Assembly (NCBI GenBank): GCA_029572955.1
Contig: JAKPQE010000110.1
Coordinates: 1-64,000 of the forward strand
DNA from: Pseudomonadota bacterium
GTDB lineage: Bacteria; Pseudomonadota; Alphaproteobacteria; Rhizobiales; JAKPQE01
Length of the DNA: 64,000 nt
Reading direction: 5' to 3'
Part shown: positions 45,201 through 54,498 of the stretch, piece by piece
Layout of the letters: every line of letters begins with the position of its first letter
How positions within the stretch are numbered: position 1 is the stretch's first letter
The notes under the pieces: generated by a model
Databases searched by the model: none
Seen by the model: the letters and a program-made list of their open reading frames with translations, nothing else
Told to the model about the DNA's origin: nothing
Program-made: the position numbers and the translations under genes

Positions 45201-46702
45201 GCTCCGGCAAGTCCGCCGACAAGCCGAAGCCCGCCGATCGCAAGGGCAAGGTCGAGGAAGAACTGCCGGGGCTCGACGAGCTCGCCGGCGAGACCGGTGG
45301 CCGCTTCGGCAGGATCGGCGAGGCGATCGCCGCCCGCAAGCGCCCGCTGGTGCTGGCCGCCGCGGTGCTGCTGCTCGCCATCGGCACGCTGCAGCTGTTC
45401 GTGCCGTCGGGTGACGATGTCCGCGTCGTCGACAACGGCCCGGCGGTCGAGCAGCCGGTGGTTGCCGAAACCGCGACACCGGCCGACGCGCCGCGTGACG
45501 TGACCGCGCCGAACGCCGCGCCCGCCACCGAGATCGCCCGGACCGACGGACCCGCCGATGCCATGCCGGGCATGGGCATGACCGCCGACGGCACGGCTAC
45601 CGACGGCATGGCCGCGATGACGCCGCCGAGCGCCGATGCCGGCACCACCTTCGTCGCCCCGGCCGCCGAGCCGCGGACATTCGCCGCCGCCGACGCCGGC
45701 GCGCCGAGCACCGTTTCGGGCGCCGTTTCGGGCGATGCCGGAGCGCCGGTCGCCGCCGCCGTCGATCAGGCCCCGGCAACCGCCGGCGATGCGGCGGACG
45801 CCGCCGCGAGCCGTCTCGCGGTCGCGCCGATGCCGCCCGAGAAGGTCGGCTCGCTGCGCCTGCGCACCGCCGCCTCGCGCGGCAACGCCGCAGCCCAGTA
45901 CGAGGTCGGCGTGCGCTATACCGAAGGCCACGGCGTCGGCCAGGACCTCGCCCAGGCCGCCGAATGGTACGAGCGCGCCGCCGGCCAGGGCCTCGCCATG
46001 GCGCAGTATCGCCTCGGCAGCCTCTACGAGAAGGGCCAGGGCGTCGCCAAGGATCTCGCCGTCGCCCGCAGCTGGTACGAGAAGGCGGCCGCCACCGGCA
46101 ACGTCAAGGCCATGCACAACCTCGCCGTTCTCCACGCCGAGGGCGGTACCGGCTCGCCGGACATCGCCAATGCGGTGAAGTGGTTCTCCAAGGCCGCCGA
46201 CTACGGCCTCAAGGACAGCCAGTTCAATCTCGGCATCCTCTATGCCAAGGGCATCGGCGTCGAGCGCGACTTCAAGGAGTCCTACAAGTGGTTCGCGCTG
46301 GCCGCCAATCAGGGCGACCAGGACGCCGCCAAGAAGCGCGACGCGATCGCCAACGCCCTCGACCAGCAGTCGCTCGCCGCGGCCCGCCTCGCCGTCCAGT
46401 CCTGGCAGATGGCGGTCCCGGACGAGGTTTCCAACACCGTCCCGGTGCCGGAAAAGGGCTGGGACGACGGCGACGGCAACACCGCATCGGTCGGCGCCGG
46501 CAAGGCGGTCGGCGAGAGCGACTACGTCCAGAAGGCGCAGCAGCTCCTCAACGAGCGCGGCTTCAGTGCCGGCAGCGCCGACGGCGTCATCGGCCCGCGC
46601 ACCATCGAGGCGGTGAAGGCGTTCCAGCGCCAGGCCGGCCTGCCGCAGACCGGCATCATCGACCGCCAGCTGATCGAAGCCCTGTCGGCGCGCGCCATCT
46701 GA
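42272..46702 (+). CDS. PodJ-like polar localisation protein (coiled coil, Sel1, peptidoglycan-binding)
   Basis: A 1476-residue protein with the layout of alphaproteobacterial PodJ. The N-terminus (residues 1-40, REAEDSARDIARRAARRSG and MSLAEWLDEAM) is the conserved family start. A very long coiled-coil region runs about 50-850 with repeated helical heptads. A Pro/Ala-rich segment leads to one membrane segment near residue 1025-1045 (RPLVLAAAVLLLAIGTLQLF). Outside the membrane, Sel1 repeats lie at about 1190-1350 (for example AAEWYERAAGQGLAMAQYRLG) and a peptidoglycan-binding domain at about 1415-1473. Such proteins organise the cell pole and mark it for division or appendage assembly. The start ATG at 42272 follows an unremarkable site. 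Confidence 0.9.
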   Translation: MKSDYSWSGREAEDSARDIARRAARRSGMSLAEWLDEAMHAPQDDDLPSRRGRRRHRAAYDETDEVTEIGEAVSRLSRQMQSTERQAVRALSELRDRIDQVERYDDDGRGRRRRDARSLARLVEELTEEMDDADSAARVMIDGLRGRASNLSGRNRDRRLDAVLEAISELDDRMRDVEGHGRGRRSGRGDTGYDDFDDGLSGLRDRIDSLTRGRADDHDEAHRAAPRGRGQRATDPMEHRFEAIEERLAGIAAVLDRSDKTGAPAPRNDEPAVSAELARAVAEIEARRRALDSETAAPAARAPAPEPAPAPAVPAFAPGSAPAPVDNALEQQLEALALKIDGLRSGVEKPSSEVTALKSEIRTLKTAVDRSGAALQAVGTLSEKIEALSRRDDEQNELAAMRAEIADLRTVVERSGNAARAVEGLGAKIDRLASAPRENPAMEALRDDIAGLHAAMSRGGATESGIARLQTQIAALQQAVDVTPAMRALDKLEAGYDDIRKRLDGLQKQGVGGAALDEIRGELKGLRQAMDKLDARDVLVGLESRIAVLDDKVGRLENAGSLADPRISDEIGRRLEELKAAVASPVSMKSIEALERRIAALGEKLDKVAAAPQASEELFTSLHAQMQQINAKLTAKPAETDLTGITSELAALRDTVTKSAAPAANSGVLEAQMRELAARLEASQRPDADNETLSQLEEQVKRMTAQLEASDRRFASIGQIEENLGRIHSMLSTGREGVAEAAARAAQEAVRDLAGKLTATAPADGETIRELRAGLDSLQKATSASDQRTVETLDAVQKTLKTIVSRLSTLESGDAGPRAAKAASVPAAVAAAMAAAPLPAAAKAMPDMPTPALMPKVEAAPEVSLGAPPARPRPPGTKAPAGKGPGPRSEPKVEAEAAPEDHRPLEPGSGKPRPGMVPPPFAGSRPQGGEAAEAALDSTDPKASFIAAARRAAQAAAAEMAAEEVAGDKRRWSLFKRSGKSADKPKPADRKGKVEEELPGLDELAGETGGRFGRIGEAIAARKRPLVLAAAVLLLAIGTLQLFVPSGDDVRVVDNGPAVEQPVVAETATPADAPRDVTAPNAAPATEIARTDGPADAMPGMGMTADGTATDGMAAMTPPSADAGTTFVAPAAEPRTFAAADAGAPSTVSGAVSGDAGAPVAAAVDQAPATAGDAADAAASRLAVAPMPPEKVGSLRLRTAASRGNAAAQYEVGVRYTEGHGVGQDLAQAAEWYERAAGQGLAMAQYRLGSLYEKGQGVAKDLAVARSWYEKAAATGNVKAMHNLAVLHAEGGTGSPDIANAVKWFSKAADYGLKDSQFNLGILYAKGIGVERDFKESYKWFALAANQGDQDAAKKRDAIANALDQQSLAAARLAVQSWQMAVPDEVSNTVPVPEKGWDDGDGNTASVGAGKAVGESDYVQKAQQLLNERGFSAGSADGVIGPRTIEAVKAFQRQAGLPQTGIIDRQLIEALSARAI

Positions 46703-46722
46703 GCGCCCTCGCCCACCCAACG

Positions 46723-46756
46723 AAAAGGCCCGGCGGAGACCATCGCCGGGCCTTTT
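46723..46756. terminator. Terminator between the podJ-like and pdeM genes
   Basis: A perfect 13-base-pair stem (46723-46735 with 46744-46756), with AAAA at the left and TTTT at the right. It can end transcription from both sides; the genes converge here with stops at 46702 and 46781. Confidence 0.9.
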
Positions 46757-46780
46757 GCGTTGTCGGGGAACCGCGTCCGG

Positions 46781-47494
46781 TCAGTCGCGCACGAGGCCGG
46801 CGAGCGGCACGGCATGCACCGTCTCGCTGCCGATCAGGAAGGCGCGGAAGCCCGTCGGCGAAAAGAGGCCCCGGAAGGCCGCATCGAGCACGTTGAGGCC
46901 GCCGGTATAGGCGCCGAAGGCGGGCAGGACGACGCGGTCGCGGTCGACGGCGAAGCAGCGCCGGCGGAACGACATGCCGCGCACCCGGACCTTGGCGGCC
47001 GGATGGAGATGGCCGGCGAGCGAGCCCGGCGCGTCGCCGGGGCGCGGCTCGTGGCGGAAGCTGAGCGGACCGATCTCGGCGACATCGGTCGAGATGCCGC
47101 CAAGGCCGCTCGCCGCGGCGCCGTCGTGATTGCCCTCGATCCAGATCCACTCGCGGCCGGCGACGAGGCCGGCGAGGCGCTCCCGCTCACCGATGGCGAG
47201 GCGTTCCGGGCCTCCCGCGTCGTGGAAGCTGTCGCCGAGGGCGACGACCCGGCGCGGCCGGTAGCGGGCAACGAGGCTGGCGAGGGCGGCGAGCGTCGCC
47301 GTCGTGTCGTAGGGCGGCAGGAGCCGGCCGCGGCCGGCCAGCGCCGAGCCCTTTTCGAGATGCAGGTCGGCAACGATCAGCGTTTCCGCGTCGGCCCACC
47401 AGACGGCGCCGGCCGGATCGAGCAGCAGCGCCGCGCCGGCGACCAGCACCGGCGCCGGCTGGATTTCGCCAAGTCTTGCCGCGCTCGTCGTCAT
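46781..47494 (-). CDS. pdeM: Ligase-associated DNA-damage response endonuclease PdeM
   Basis: A 237-residue metallophosphatase-fold nuclease. Metal-binding motifs are in order: IVADLHLEKG, ALGDSFHD, EGNHDG and GHLHPAAKV. The family sits with an Lhr-type helicase and, in many genomes, an ATP-dependent ligase and a DNA exonuclease, and is thought to act in repair of damaged DNA. Here its ATG overlaps the helicase stop by four bases. The other two partners are not in this window. Confidence 0.9.
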   Translation of the reverse strand: MTTSAARLGEIQPAPVLVAGAALLLDPAGAVWWADAETLIVADLHLEKGSALAGRGRLLPPYDTTATLAALASLVARYRPRRVVALGDSFHDAGGPERLAIGERERLAGLVAGREWIWIEGNHDGAAASGLGGISTDVAEIGPLSFRHEPRPGDAPGSLAGHLHPAAKVRVRGMSFRRRCFAVDRDRVVLPAFGAYTGGLNVLDAAFRGLFSPTGFRAFLIGSETVHAVPLAGLVRD

Positions 47495-49965
47495 GTTCCG
47501 AGGGCTTCCCGCATCAGCTCTTCCGCCGCCGCACCGAGCAGGCTTTCGCGCGCCTCGCCGATGATCGCCTCGCGGCCGATCTCGAGCAACACCGGCACGG
47601 CGAGGGGCGACACGCGATCGAGGCCAATTTGCATGATTCGGCCGCGGATGCGGGAGAGCATTTCACCGAGGCGGGCGATGTCGAGAAGGCCGGTCGCCGC
47701 GTCGGCATAGGTCGCCTCGAGCAGGATGTGGTCGGGCTCGTGCGCCCGCAGCACGTCGTAGACGAGGTCGGAAGAGACCGAGAGCTGGCGCCCGGTCTTC
47801 TCGGCGCCCGGATGGCGGCGTTCGATCAGCCCGGCGATGATGGCGCAGTTGCGGAAGGTGCGCTTCATCAGGTTCGATTCGACGAGCCAGGCCTCGAGGT
47901 CGTCGCCGAGCATGTCCTCGGCAAAGAGCGCGTCGAGGTCGAGCCGGCCGAGGCGGATCATCGCCGAGAGGTCGCCGAGGCCCCAGACGGCGAGGGCATA
48001 TTCGCTGGCGACGAAGCCGAGCGGCCGGGCCCGGGCCCGCTCGAGGCGGCGGGTCAGCAGCATGCCGAGGGTCTGGTGGGCGAGCCGGCCCTCGAAGGGA
48101 TAGCAGACGAGGTAGGACTTGCCCTCGTGCGGGAAGGTCTCGACGAGGAGACCGTCGCGGCGCGGCAGGCGCGATTTCTCTGCCTGCAGGGCGAGCCAGT
48201 CGCGGACCTGGCCGGGCAGCACATCCCAGGCGGCCGGCTCGGCGAGCAGCGCCCGCACGCGGCCGGCAAGATAGGTCGAGAGCGGGAACTTGCCGCCCTG
48301 ATAGGCCGGGATGCGCGGGTCCGGGTCGTGCGCCCGCGAGACATAGGCCTCGGTCTCGACGAGGGCCTCGAAGCGCAGCACCTCGCCGGCAAAGAGGAAG
48401 GTGTCGCCGGGGCTGAGCTGCTCGATGAAATATTCCTCGATCTCGCCGAGCATCCGGCCGCCGCGGCCGATCGGCCCGGTGCGCCGGCCCGTCTTCTCGC
48501 CGCGGCCGCGCACCAGGCGGACCTTCAGCATCGGCGCCTCGACGATGGTGCCGGCATTGAGGCGGTATTGCTGGGCAAAGCGCGGATGGGCGAGGCGCCA
48601 TAGACCATCCGGGCGCTGCTTCAGCCGGGCGTAGCGCTCGTAGGCGGCAAGCGCATAGCCGCCGGTCGCGACGAAGGCGAGGACGCGATCGAAGGTCTCG
48701 CGGGCAAGCCTTGCATAGGGCACCGCGCCGACGACCTCGCCATAGAGGGCATCGGCGTCGAACGGCCCGGCGCAGGCGATGCAGAGAATGTGCTGGGCGA
48801 GGACGTCGAGGCCGCCGGTGCGCAGCGGCGGGGTGTCCTGCGCCCCGGCCTTCGCCGCCTCGATGGCGGCCCGGCATTCCAGCACCTCGAAGCGGTTGGC
48901 CGGAACGAGCAGGGCCTTCGAAGGCTCGTCGAGGCGATGATTGGCGCGGCCGATGCGCTGCTGCAGGCGGCTCGCCCCCTTCGGCGCGCCGACATTGACG
49001 ACGAGGTCGACGTCGCCCCAGTCGATGCCGAGGTCGAGGGTCGAGGTACAGACCACCGCCTTCAGGCGGCCGGCCGCCATCGCCGCCTCGACCCTGCGGC
49101 GCTGCTCGACGTCGAGCGAGCCGTGGTGCAGCGCGATCGGCAGATTGTCCTCGTTGATGGTCCACAGTTCCTGGAAGACGAGTTCGGCCTGCGAGCGGGT
49201 GTTGACGAAGACGAGCGTCGTCCTGTGCGCCTTGATCTCGGCATAGATGTCGCCGATCGCGTGGCGGGCCGAATGGCCGGCCCAGGGCACCCGCTCGTTG
49301 GTCGCAAGGATCGAGATGTCGGGCGCTGCGCCGCCCGCGGCGGTGACGATCGCCGTATCCGGGCCGAGATAGGAGGCGAGTTCGCCGGGGTCGGCGACGG
49401 TCGCCGAGAGCCCGGTGGCAATGAGGCCGGGGGCGAGCGCCCTGAGCCGGGCAAGGCCGAGGGCGAGGAGATCGCCGCGCTTCGAGATGACGAGCGAATG
49501 GAGTTCGTCGAGGACGATGCGCCGGAGACCGGCAAAGAGCTGCGCCGAATCGGAATGCGAGAGCAGCAGCGCCAGCTGCTCGGGCGTCGTCATCAGGATG
49601 TCGGGCGGATCGCGGCGCTGGCGCTGGCGTCGGGCGGCCGGGGTATCGCCGGTGCGCGTCTCGAGCCGCAGGCCGAGGCCGATGCCGGCGACCGGCGCCT
49701 CGAGATTGCGGGCAACGTCGACGGCTAGGGCCTTCAGCGGCGAGATGTAGAGCGTGTGGAGGCCGCGCCTTTCGGGCGGACCGTCGGCGAAATCGACGAG
49801 CGTGGGGAGGAAGCCGGCGAGCGTCTTGCCGGCGCCGGTCGGGGCGATCAGCAATGTCGAGCGGCCGGCCCGCGCCGCCTCGAGCAGGGCGAGCTGATGC
49901 GGCCGCGGCTGCCAGCCACGGGCGGCGAACCAGTCGGCGAAGCGTTGCGGCAGCGCCGCGACCAT
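47491..49965 (-). CDS. Ligase-associated DEXH-box DNA helicase (Lhr family)
   Basis: An 824-residue SF2 helicase. Walker A is APTGAGKT (41-48), DEXH box is DELH (155-158), and later motifs VFVNTRSQAELVFQEL (about 255) and QRIGRANHRL (about 335) are present. The C-terminal half is the Lhr-specific winged-helix/beta-barrel part. The length (about 820) suits the ligase-associated subfamily, shorter than E. coli Lhr. It translocates on ssDNA and unwinds RNA:DNA or DNA duplexes. Coupled to pdeM by a four-base overlap. Confidence 0.94.
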   Translation of the reverse strand: MVAALPQRFADWFAARGWQPRPHQLALLEAARAGRSTLLIAPTGAGKTLAGFLPTLVDFADGPPERRGLHTLYISPLKALAVDVARNLEAPVAGIGLGLRLETRTGDTPAARRQRQRRDPPDILMTTPEQLALLLSHSDSAQLFAGLRRIVLDELHSLVISKRGDLLALGLARLRALAPGLIATGLSATVADPGELASYLGPDTAIVTAAGGAAPDISILATNERVPWAGHSARHAIGDIYAEIKAHRTTLVFVNTRSQAELVFQELWTINEDNLPIALHHGSLDVEQRRRVEAAMAAGRLKAVVCTSTLDLGIDWGDVDLVVNVGAPKGASRLQQRIGRANHRLDEPSKALLVPANRFEVLECRAAIEAAKAGAQDTPPLRTGGLDVLAQHILCIACAGPFDADALYGEVVGAVPYARLARETFDRVLAFVATGGYALAAYERYARLKQRPDGLWRLAHPRFAQQYRLNAGTIVEAPMLKVRLVRGRGEKTGRRTGPIGRGGRMLGEIEEYFIEQLSPGDTFLFAGEVLRFEALVETEAYVSRAHDPDPRIPAYQGGKFPLSTYLAGRVRALLAEPAAWDVLPGQVRDWLALQAEKSRLPRRDGLLVETFPHEGKSYLVCYPFEGRLAHQTLGMLLTRRLERARARPLGFVASEYALAVWGLGDLSAMIRLGRLDLDALFAEDMLGDDLEAWLVESNLMKRTFRNCAIIAGLIERRHPGAEKTGRQLSVSSDLVYDVLRAHEPDHILLEATYADAATGLLDIARLGEMLSRIRGRIMQIGLDRVSPLAVPVLLEIGREAIIGEARESLLGAAAEELMREALGT

Positions 49966-50060
49966 GGCGAACGATCCCGGTTGCGCGCCGGCCCGAGCCC
50001 GGCGCTGAGGCTACCGGGATAGCGCGGATCGCGGCAAAGGGGAAATCGCCCGGCGCCGGA

Positions 50061-51071
50061 TCAGTTCGGCAGCAGGCCGTCGTCGATCTCGGCGCCGTCG
50101 GCGGGATCGTGCGCCGGGCGGCCGAGGGTTGCCGGTTTTTCGAGGAAGACGACGAGGCCGTCGACCGGCAGACCGCGATCGCAGCGGCAGACGGCGTCCT
50201 CGACGAGGCGCGCCGCAAGGCCGTTCGCCGCGGCCAGCGATTCGAGATAGCGGCGCGAATGGTGGTAGCGCATGTCCTCGCCGAGCACCCAGCCGGGGCC
50301 GCCGGGCTCGCCGGCGTGGAGCTGGACGGAGAAGGCGAAGATGCCGCCCGGATCGAGCACACGGGCGACGCCGGCAAAGACCGGGGCGAGGTCGCCGAGA
50401 TAGATGAGCACGTCGGCGGCGGTGACGAGGTCGTAGCCGGCCGCCTCGCCGGCCAGCGCCTCGGCGAGGTCGCCGGTCGCGAGCGTGTCGTAGATGCCCT
50501 TGCGCCCGGCCGCGGCGATCATCGCCGGCGAGAGATCGACGCCGGCGAGCCAGCCGACGCGGCGGCGCAGCGCCTCACCGGCAAGGCCGGTGCCGCAGCC
50601 GAGGTCGAGGGCGCGCGCGAAGGCCGGGCCGTCGCCGGCCGGCACGAGGCGTTCCAGCCGGTCGGCGATGGTCCAGGGCACCGAATAGGCGAGGCGCTCG
50701 ACGAGGGCGACGTCGAAATCGGCGGCATATTGGTCGAAGAGATCGCGGACATAGGCGGCCGGCGCGACCTCGGGGGTCGGCGCCTCGCCGATCAGCGCCA
50801 GCTTCAGCATGGCGCCGAAGCGGTCGGCCGGGTCGATGCGCAGCACCTGGCGGTAGGCTTCGGCGGCGCCGGCGCGATCCTCGGCGGCAAGGCGCGCCGT
50901 GCCCAGCGCGAACCAGCCGGCGGCCCAGCCGGGCACCAGTTCCAGCGCCTGGGCGAAGAGGTCGGCGGCGGCGGCGTGGTCGCCGGCCGCGCCGAGCATC
51001 ACACCATATTCGTAGCGACGGTCGGCGACGACGTCGCCGGACGAGACGAAGACGAGGGTCTTGGACGACAA
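50061..51071 (-). CDS. TPR-containing SAM-dependent methyltransferase
   Basis: A protein of about 336 residues. TPR-like repeats (about 22-85: AAADLFAQALELVPGW, AAEAYRQVLRIDP) precede a class I methyltransferase fold with SAM motif LDLGCGTGLAGEAL near residue 170 and VTAADVLIYLGDL near 230. Substrate unknown. The start is probably the TTG at 51071 (M-SSKTLVFVSSGDVVADRRYEYG), because homologues begin with the SSGD...ADRR block; the next ATG lies after that block. The long open frame further upstream has no similarity. Confidence 0.8.
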   Translation of the reverse strand: MSSKTLVFVSSGDVVADRRYEYGVMLGAAGDHAAAADLFAQALELVPGWAAGWFALGTARLAAEDRAGAAEAYRQVLRIDPADRFGAMLKLALIGEAPTPEVAPAAYVRDLFDQYAADFDVALVERLAYSVPWTIADRLERLVPAGDGPAFARALDLGCGTGLAGEALRRRVGWLAGVDLSPAMIAAAGRKGIYDTLATGDLAEALAGEAAGYDLVTAADVLIYLGDLAPVFAGVARVLDPGGIFAFSVQLHAGEPGGPGWVLGEDMRYHHSRRYLESLAAANGLAARLVEDAVCRCDRGLPVDGLVVFLEKPATLGRPAHDPADGAEIDDGLLPN

Positions 51072-51228
51072 GGACGGACTGCCCCGGCGCGGTTGTCGAC
51101 GGCCCGCCGCGCGAAATCGTCGGTCGGGTCCGGCGGAGCGCCCCGGCATGGCCTGGCGGCTCTGGTCGATCGGACGGCGGGGATATGCGCCTGCCCGGGA
51201 ATTTCCGCAAGGGGGATCGAGCCTGTCT

Positions 51229-51978
51229 TCAGGCGACCTCGGCGAGCGGCGGGTCGGTCGGCGGCGGGCCGGCGGCCTCGACGCGGTTGCGGCCGCGATG
51301 CTTGGCCCGATAGAGCGCTTCGTCGGCAAGACGATAGAGCTCGTCGATCGTGTCCATGCCGTGCGTTTCGGCGACCCCGAAGCTGGCGGTCATGCGGATC
51401 GTCGCGCCATCGCAGCCGATGCGCAGGAGCTCGATGTGATGGCGGATCTTCTCGGCCGTCGCCATCGCTTCGGTGAAGCCGACATCGGGCAGCAGAATGG
51501 CGAACTCCTCGCCGCCGACACGGGCGGCGATGCCATCCCGGCCGATCTCGGCAACGACCGTTGCCGCGACCGCCTTCAACGCCTCGTCGCCGCCGCGATG
51601 ACCGTGCGTGTCGTTGATCTTCTTGAAGAAGTCGGCATCGAACAGGATCAGCGTGCAGCAGCGGCCGGGCATCATTCGCTTGATCGCCGCGTCCCAGAAG
51701 GCCCGGCGGTTCATGAGACCGGTCAGCATGTCTTCGGAGGCCAGTCGCTGCAGCTCGAGCGACTGCCGGTAGATTCGCAGATGCATCAGCCCGTACCGAT
51801 AGGAGACGAACGGTGCGACCAGCAGCGGCGTCAATGTTGCCGGGACGACCGCATCCGCCAGCAGCTGGGCATCCGCCGGAAACATGATGAGATAGGTAAT
51901 TCCCCACGAAATGAAGATGGACACCACCGTGACGATCGCCGCCATGCGCAGAGCGTCACGTCTGTTGCGGATGATCAT
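51229..51978 (-). CDS. Membrane-bound diguanylate cyclase (GGDEF)
   Basis: A 249-residue protein with two membrane segments (about 13-33 and 43-62) and a GGDEF domain from about 80. The active site is intact (RVGGEEFAILL), with DADFFKKINDTHGHRGGDEAL as metal- and substrate-binding motif. No EAL domain and no obvious RxxD inhibitory site just before GGEEF (the upstream residues are GRDGIAA). It should make cyclic di-GMP, linking to surface attachment or motility. The signal sensed is unknown. Start ATG at 51978 (MIIRNRRD). Confidence 0.92.
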   Translation of the reverse strand: MIIRNRRDALRMAAIVTVVSIFISWGITYLIMFPADAQLLADAVVPATLTPLLVAPFVSYRYGLMHLRIYRQSLELQRLASEDMLTGLMNRRAFWDAAIKRMMPGRCCTLILFDADFFKKINDTHGHRGGDEALKAVAATVVAEIGRDGIAARVGGEEFAILLPDVGFTEAMATAEKIRHHIELLRIGCDGATIRMTASFGVAETHGMDTIDELYRLADEALYRAKHRGRNRVEAAGPPPTDPPLAEVA

Positions 51979-52145
51979 CACAGTCGTCCTGACCCGGGTT
52001 GAAGGGACAGGATAGGGTGGCGATCTGAATCGGCCGTGTACGAAGACGATTAACAATCGATGTCGGGACCGGGGCGGTCGGCTGCTCCGCGGCGCCGTTT
52101 CGGTGCGCCTCGGCACGGCTCCGGCGGCGACCCGCGAAGGCGGTG

Positions 52146-53591
52146 TCAGTCGTCGAAGAGACTGCCCTGACCGGGGGCCGGCTTGCCGCGGGACTTGCCG
52201 CTGCGCCGCGCCGGTGCCGGCCGGGATTCGAGAGCATCCGCGGACGGGCCGGCCGTTGCCGTGACGTGCCCGTCGGCGAACTCGATGTCGAGCACGCTGC
52301 CGGCCGCGACACCGGCAGCGAGGCGCAACGGTGCCCCGGCGGCATCGCGGACGAGCGCGTAGCCGCGCTTCAGCACGTTGCGATAGGAGAGCGAGTCCAT
52401 CAGCTTGGCGAGCGCGGCGAGGCGTTCGCGCGCCCGCTCGATCCGCGCCTCGATATTGGCGGGACGCAGGCGGTCGCCGGTGCGCTCGAAGCGCGAGCGG
52501 TGCGCGGCAAGGCCGCCGCGCAGGGCCGGGGCGAGACGCCAGCCGCTGCGCTCGAAGCGATTGCGGGCCTTCAGGGTCGCCGTGCGAAGGGCGGGATCGA
52601 GCCTCACCGCTGCCGTGTCGACGCGCTGGCGCGGCACGAGGAACACCTGTTCGGCCGACGGCAGGGCGCGCGCGGCGCTCCTCAGCACCGTGCGGGCGGC
52701 CTCGATGCGCCGGCCGGCGGCGCCGGTCAGCCGGGCGCCGAGATCGGCGACATTGCCGAGGAGTTCGGCACGCACCGGCACGGCCATCTCGGCGGCGCCG
52801 GTCGGTGTCGGCGCCCGGAGGTCGGCGGCAAGGTCGATCAGCGTCCAGTCGGTCTCGTGGCCGATCGCCGAGATGACCGGAATGGTGCTCTCCGCCGTCG
52901 CCCGGACGACGATCTCCTCGTTGAAGCTCCACAGGTCCTCGAGGCTGCCGCCGCCGCGCGCGACGATGAGCACGTCGGGGCGCGGCACCGGACCGCCGGG
53001 CGAGACCGCGTTGAAGCCGCGAATGGCGGCGGCGACTTCCTCGGCGCTGGTCTCGCCCTGGACCCGCACCGGCCAGACGACGACGCGGCGCGGGAAGCGG
53101 TCGGCAAGGCGATGCAGGATGTCGCGGATGACGGCGCCGGTCGGCGAGGTGACGACACCGACGACGGTGGGCAGGAACGGGATCGGCCGCTTCCTCGCCT
53201 CGTCGAACAACCCCTCGGCGGCGAGCTTCTTCCTGCGCTCCTCGAGCAGCGCCATCAGGGCGCCGACGCCGGCCGGTTCCAGCGCCTCGATGACGATCTG
53301 GTATTTCGAGGAACCCGGGAAGGTCGTGATCTTGCCCGTGGCGACGACCTCGATGCCCTCCTCGGGCTTGAAGCGCAGGCGCGAGAAGGTGCCCTTCCAG
53401 ACCACGGCCTCGAGCCGGGCGCGGTCGTCCTTCAGCGCGAAATAGGCGTGGCCGGAGGAATGCGGGCCGCGATAGCCGGAAATCTCGCCGCGGACGCGAA
53501 CGTAAGGGTAAGCCTCCTCGATCGTCCGCTTCAGCGAGAAGGAGAGGTCCGAGACCGTGAATTCGGGAAGGTTGCTGGCCTGATCGGTCAT
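52146..53591 (-). CDS. xseA: Exodeoxyribonuclease VII large subunit
   Basis: A 481-residue nuclease subunit. N-terminal OB-fold (about 8-110: [29 protein letters not shown]), then the catalytic core (about 130-360) with [27 protein letters not shown] and [30 protein letters not shown] helical region follows, and the C-terminus (GYALVRD, then a basic tail) is usual for alphaproteobacteria, where the length is larger than the E. coli enzyme. Start ATG at 53591 ([13 protein letters not shown]). XseB is not adjacent. Confidence 0.95.
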   Translation of the reverse strand: MTDQASNLPEFTVSDLSFSLKRTIEEAYPYVRVRGEISGYRGPHSSGHAYFALKDDRARLEAVVWKGTFSRLRFKPEEGIEVVATGKITTFPGSSKYQIVIEALEPAGVGALMALLEERRKKLAAEGLFDEARKRPIPFLPTVVGVVTSPTGAVIRDILHRLADRFPRRVVVWPVRVQGETSAEEVAAAIRGFNAVSPGGPVPRPDVLIVARGGGSLEDLWSFNEEIVVRATAESTIPVISAIGHETDWTLIDLAADLRAPTPTGAAEMAVPVRAELLGNVADLGARLTGAAGRRIEAARTVLRSAARALPSAEQVFLVPRQRVDTAAVRLDPALRTATLKARNRFERSGWRLAPALRGGLAAHRSRFERTGDRLRPANIEARIERARERLAALAKLMDSLSYRNVLKRGYALVRDAAGAPLRLAAGVAAGSVLDIEFADGHVTATAGPSADALESRPAPARRSGKSRGKPAPGQGSLFDD

Positions 53592-53714
53592 CTCGGGTCT
53601 GTCGCCACCGCTCCTGTCTCGGCCGTGCCGCGACCGATTCCGACAAGCATACAGCATCGCCGGCGGGGCTGAGGACCCCTCATCCAGTTCGGATCGGTCG
53701 GTTGTGTCGCGGGA

Positions 53715-54308
53715 TCAGGCCCTGGTGTCGAGGCAGCGCATCGACAGGCGCATGATGTGGCGCAGCACGTGCTCGGGCGGATCGCCGGCGCGGGCCAGCA
53801 TGCGGATGCCCTGCAGGGCGTTCTGCAGGGTGAGCGCCAGCATCAGCGGATCCTCGTCGCGGACGATCGAGCCGTCCTCCTGACCGCGGCGGACGGCGCC
53901 CATGAAATTCTCCATCATCTCGAAGAAGATCTTGCGCAGGCGCTCGATGATCGGCGGCGAGGTGAAGCCGAGTTCGCCGGCCGTGTTGGTGAGGAAGCAG
54001 CCGAGGCCGTGGCCCTCGTTGCACAGGAACGCGATCTGGCCGTCGAAATAGGCCTCGATGGCGGCACGGCCGCTGTCCTGGCCGCGCAATTCCTCGGCGT
54101 TCTGGCGCGTGATCGAGTCGCAATAGAAGTCGATCACGGCGGAGAAGAACTGCTCCTTGTTCGTCCAGGTGTTGTAGATGCTGGCCTTGTTGATGCCGCA
54201 GGCATCGGCGAGATCCTGCATCGACGTCTCGGCGTAGCCCTTGCGCCAGAACACCTGCATGGCGTTCCCGAGAACGTCCTGCTTGTCGAATTCCAGGTGT
54301 CTGCCCAT
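53715..54308 (-). CDS. TetR-family transcriptional regulator
   Basis: A 197-residue repressor. The helix-turn-helix is at about 28-52 (TSMQDLADACGINKASIYNTW), preceded by LGNAMQVFWRKGYAET. The C-terminal ligand-binding part has the TetR_C-type pattern with a conserved Cys (FLCNEGHGLGCFL). The effector is unknown. It lies downstream of, and on the same strand as, the GS-like ligase, so it may control the TRAP cluster or be an independent gene. Confidence 0.9.
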   Translation of the reverse strand: MGRHLEFDKQDVLGNAMQVFWRKGYAETSMQDLADACGINKASIYNTWTNKEQFFSAVIDFYCDSITRQNAEELRGQDSGRAAIEAYFDGQIAFLCNEGHGLGCFLTNTAGELGFTSPPIIERLRKIFFEMMENFMGAVRRGQEDGSIVRDEDPLMLALTLQNALQGIRMLARAGDPPEHVLRHIMRLSMRCLDTRA

Positions 54309-54498
54309 CGTCCCGTCAAATCACGGCGCCCGGGACATCCGCCATGGAGACCCCGACCCGCAGGGGCGTGCGGCGGCCGGAAGACCGGCCGGCACCACGG
54401 CGGGATCGCGACCTCGCGCCCGCCCTGACGCGCACCGCAGCGTTTCTGGGCAGCAATCCTAGTCGCCCGGAAATTGCACAACCATGTGACTAATGATC

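Noticed and set aside
42221-46720. A 1499-codon open frame on the minus strand opposite the podJ-like gene
   Set aside because: At about 70% GC, stop codons are rare in frames opposite a gene. It has no start context, no recognisable domain, and consists of low-complexity Arg/Gly/Ala-rich sequence mirroring the real gene.
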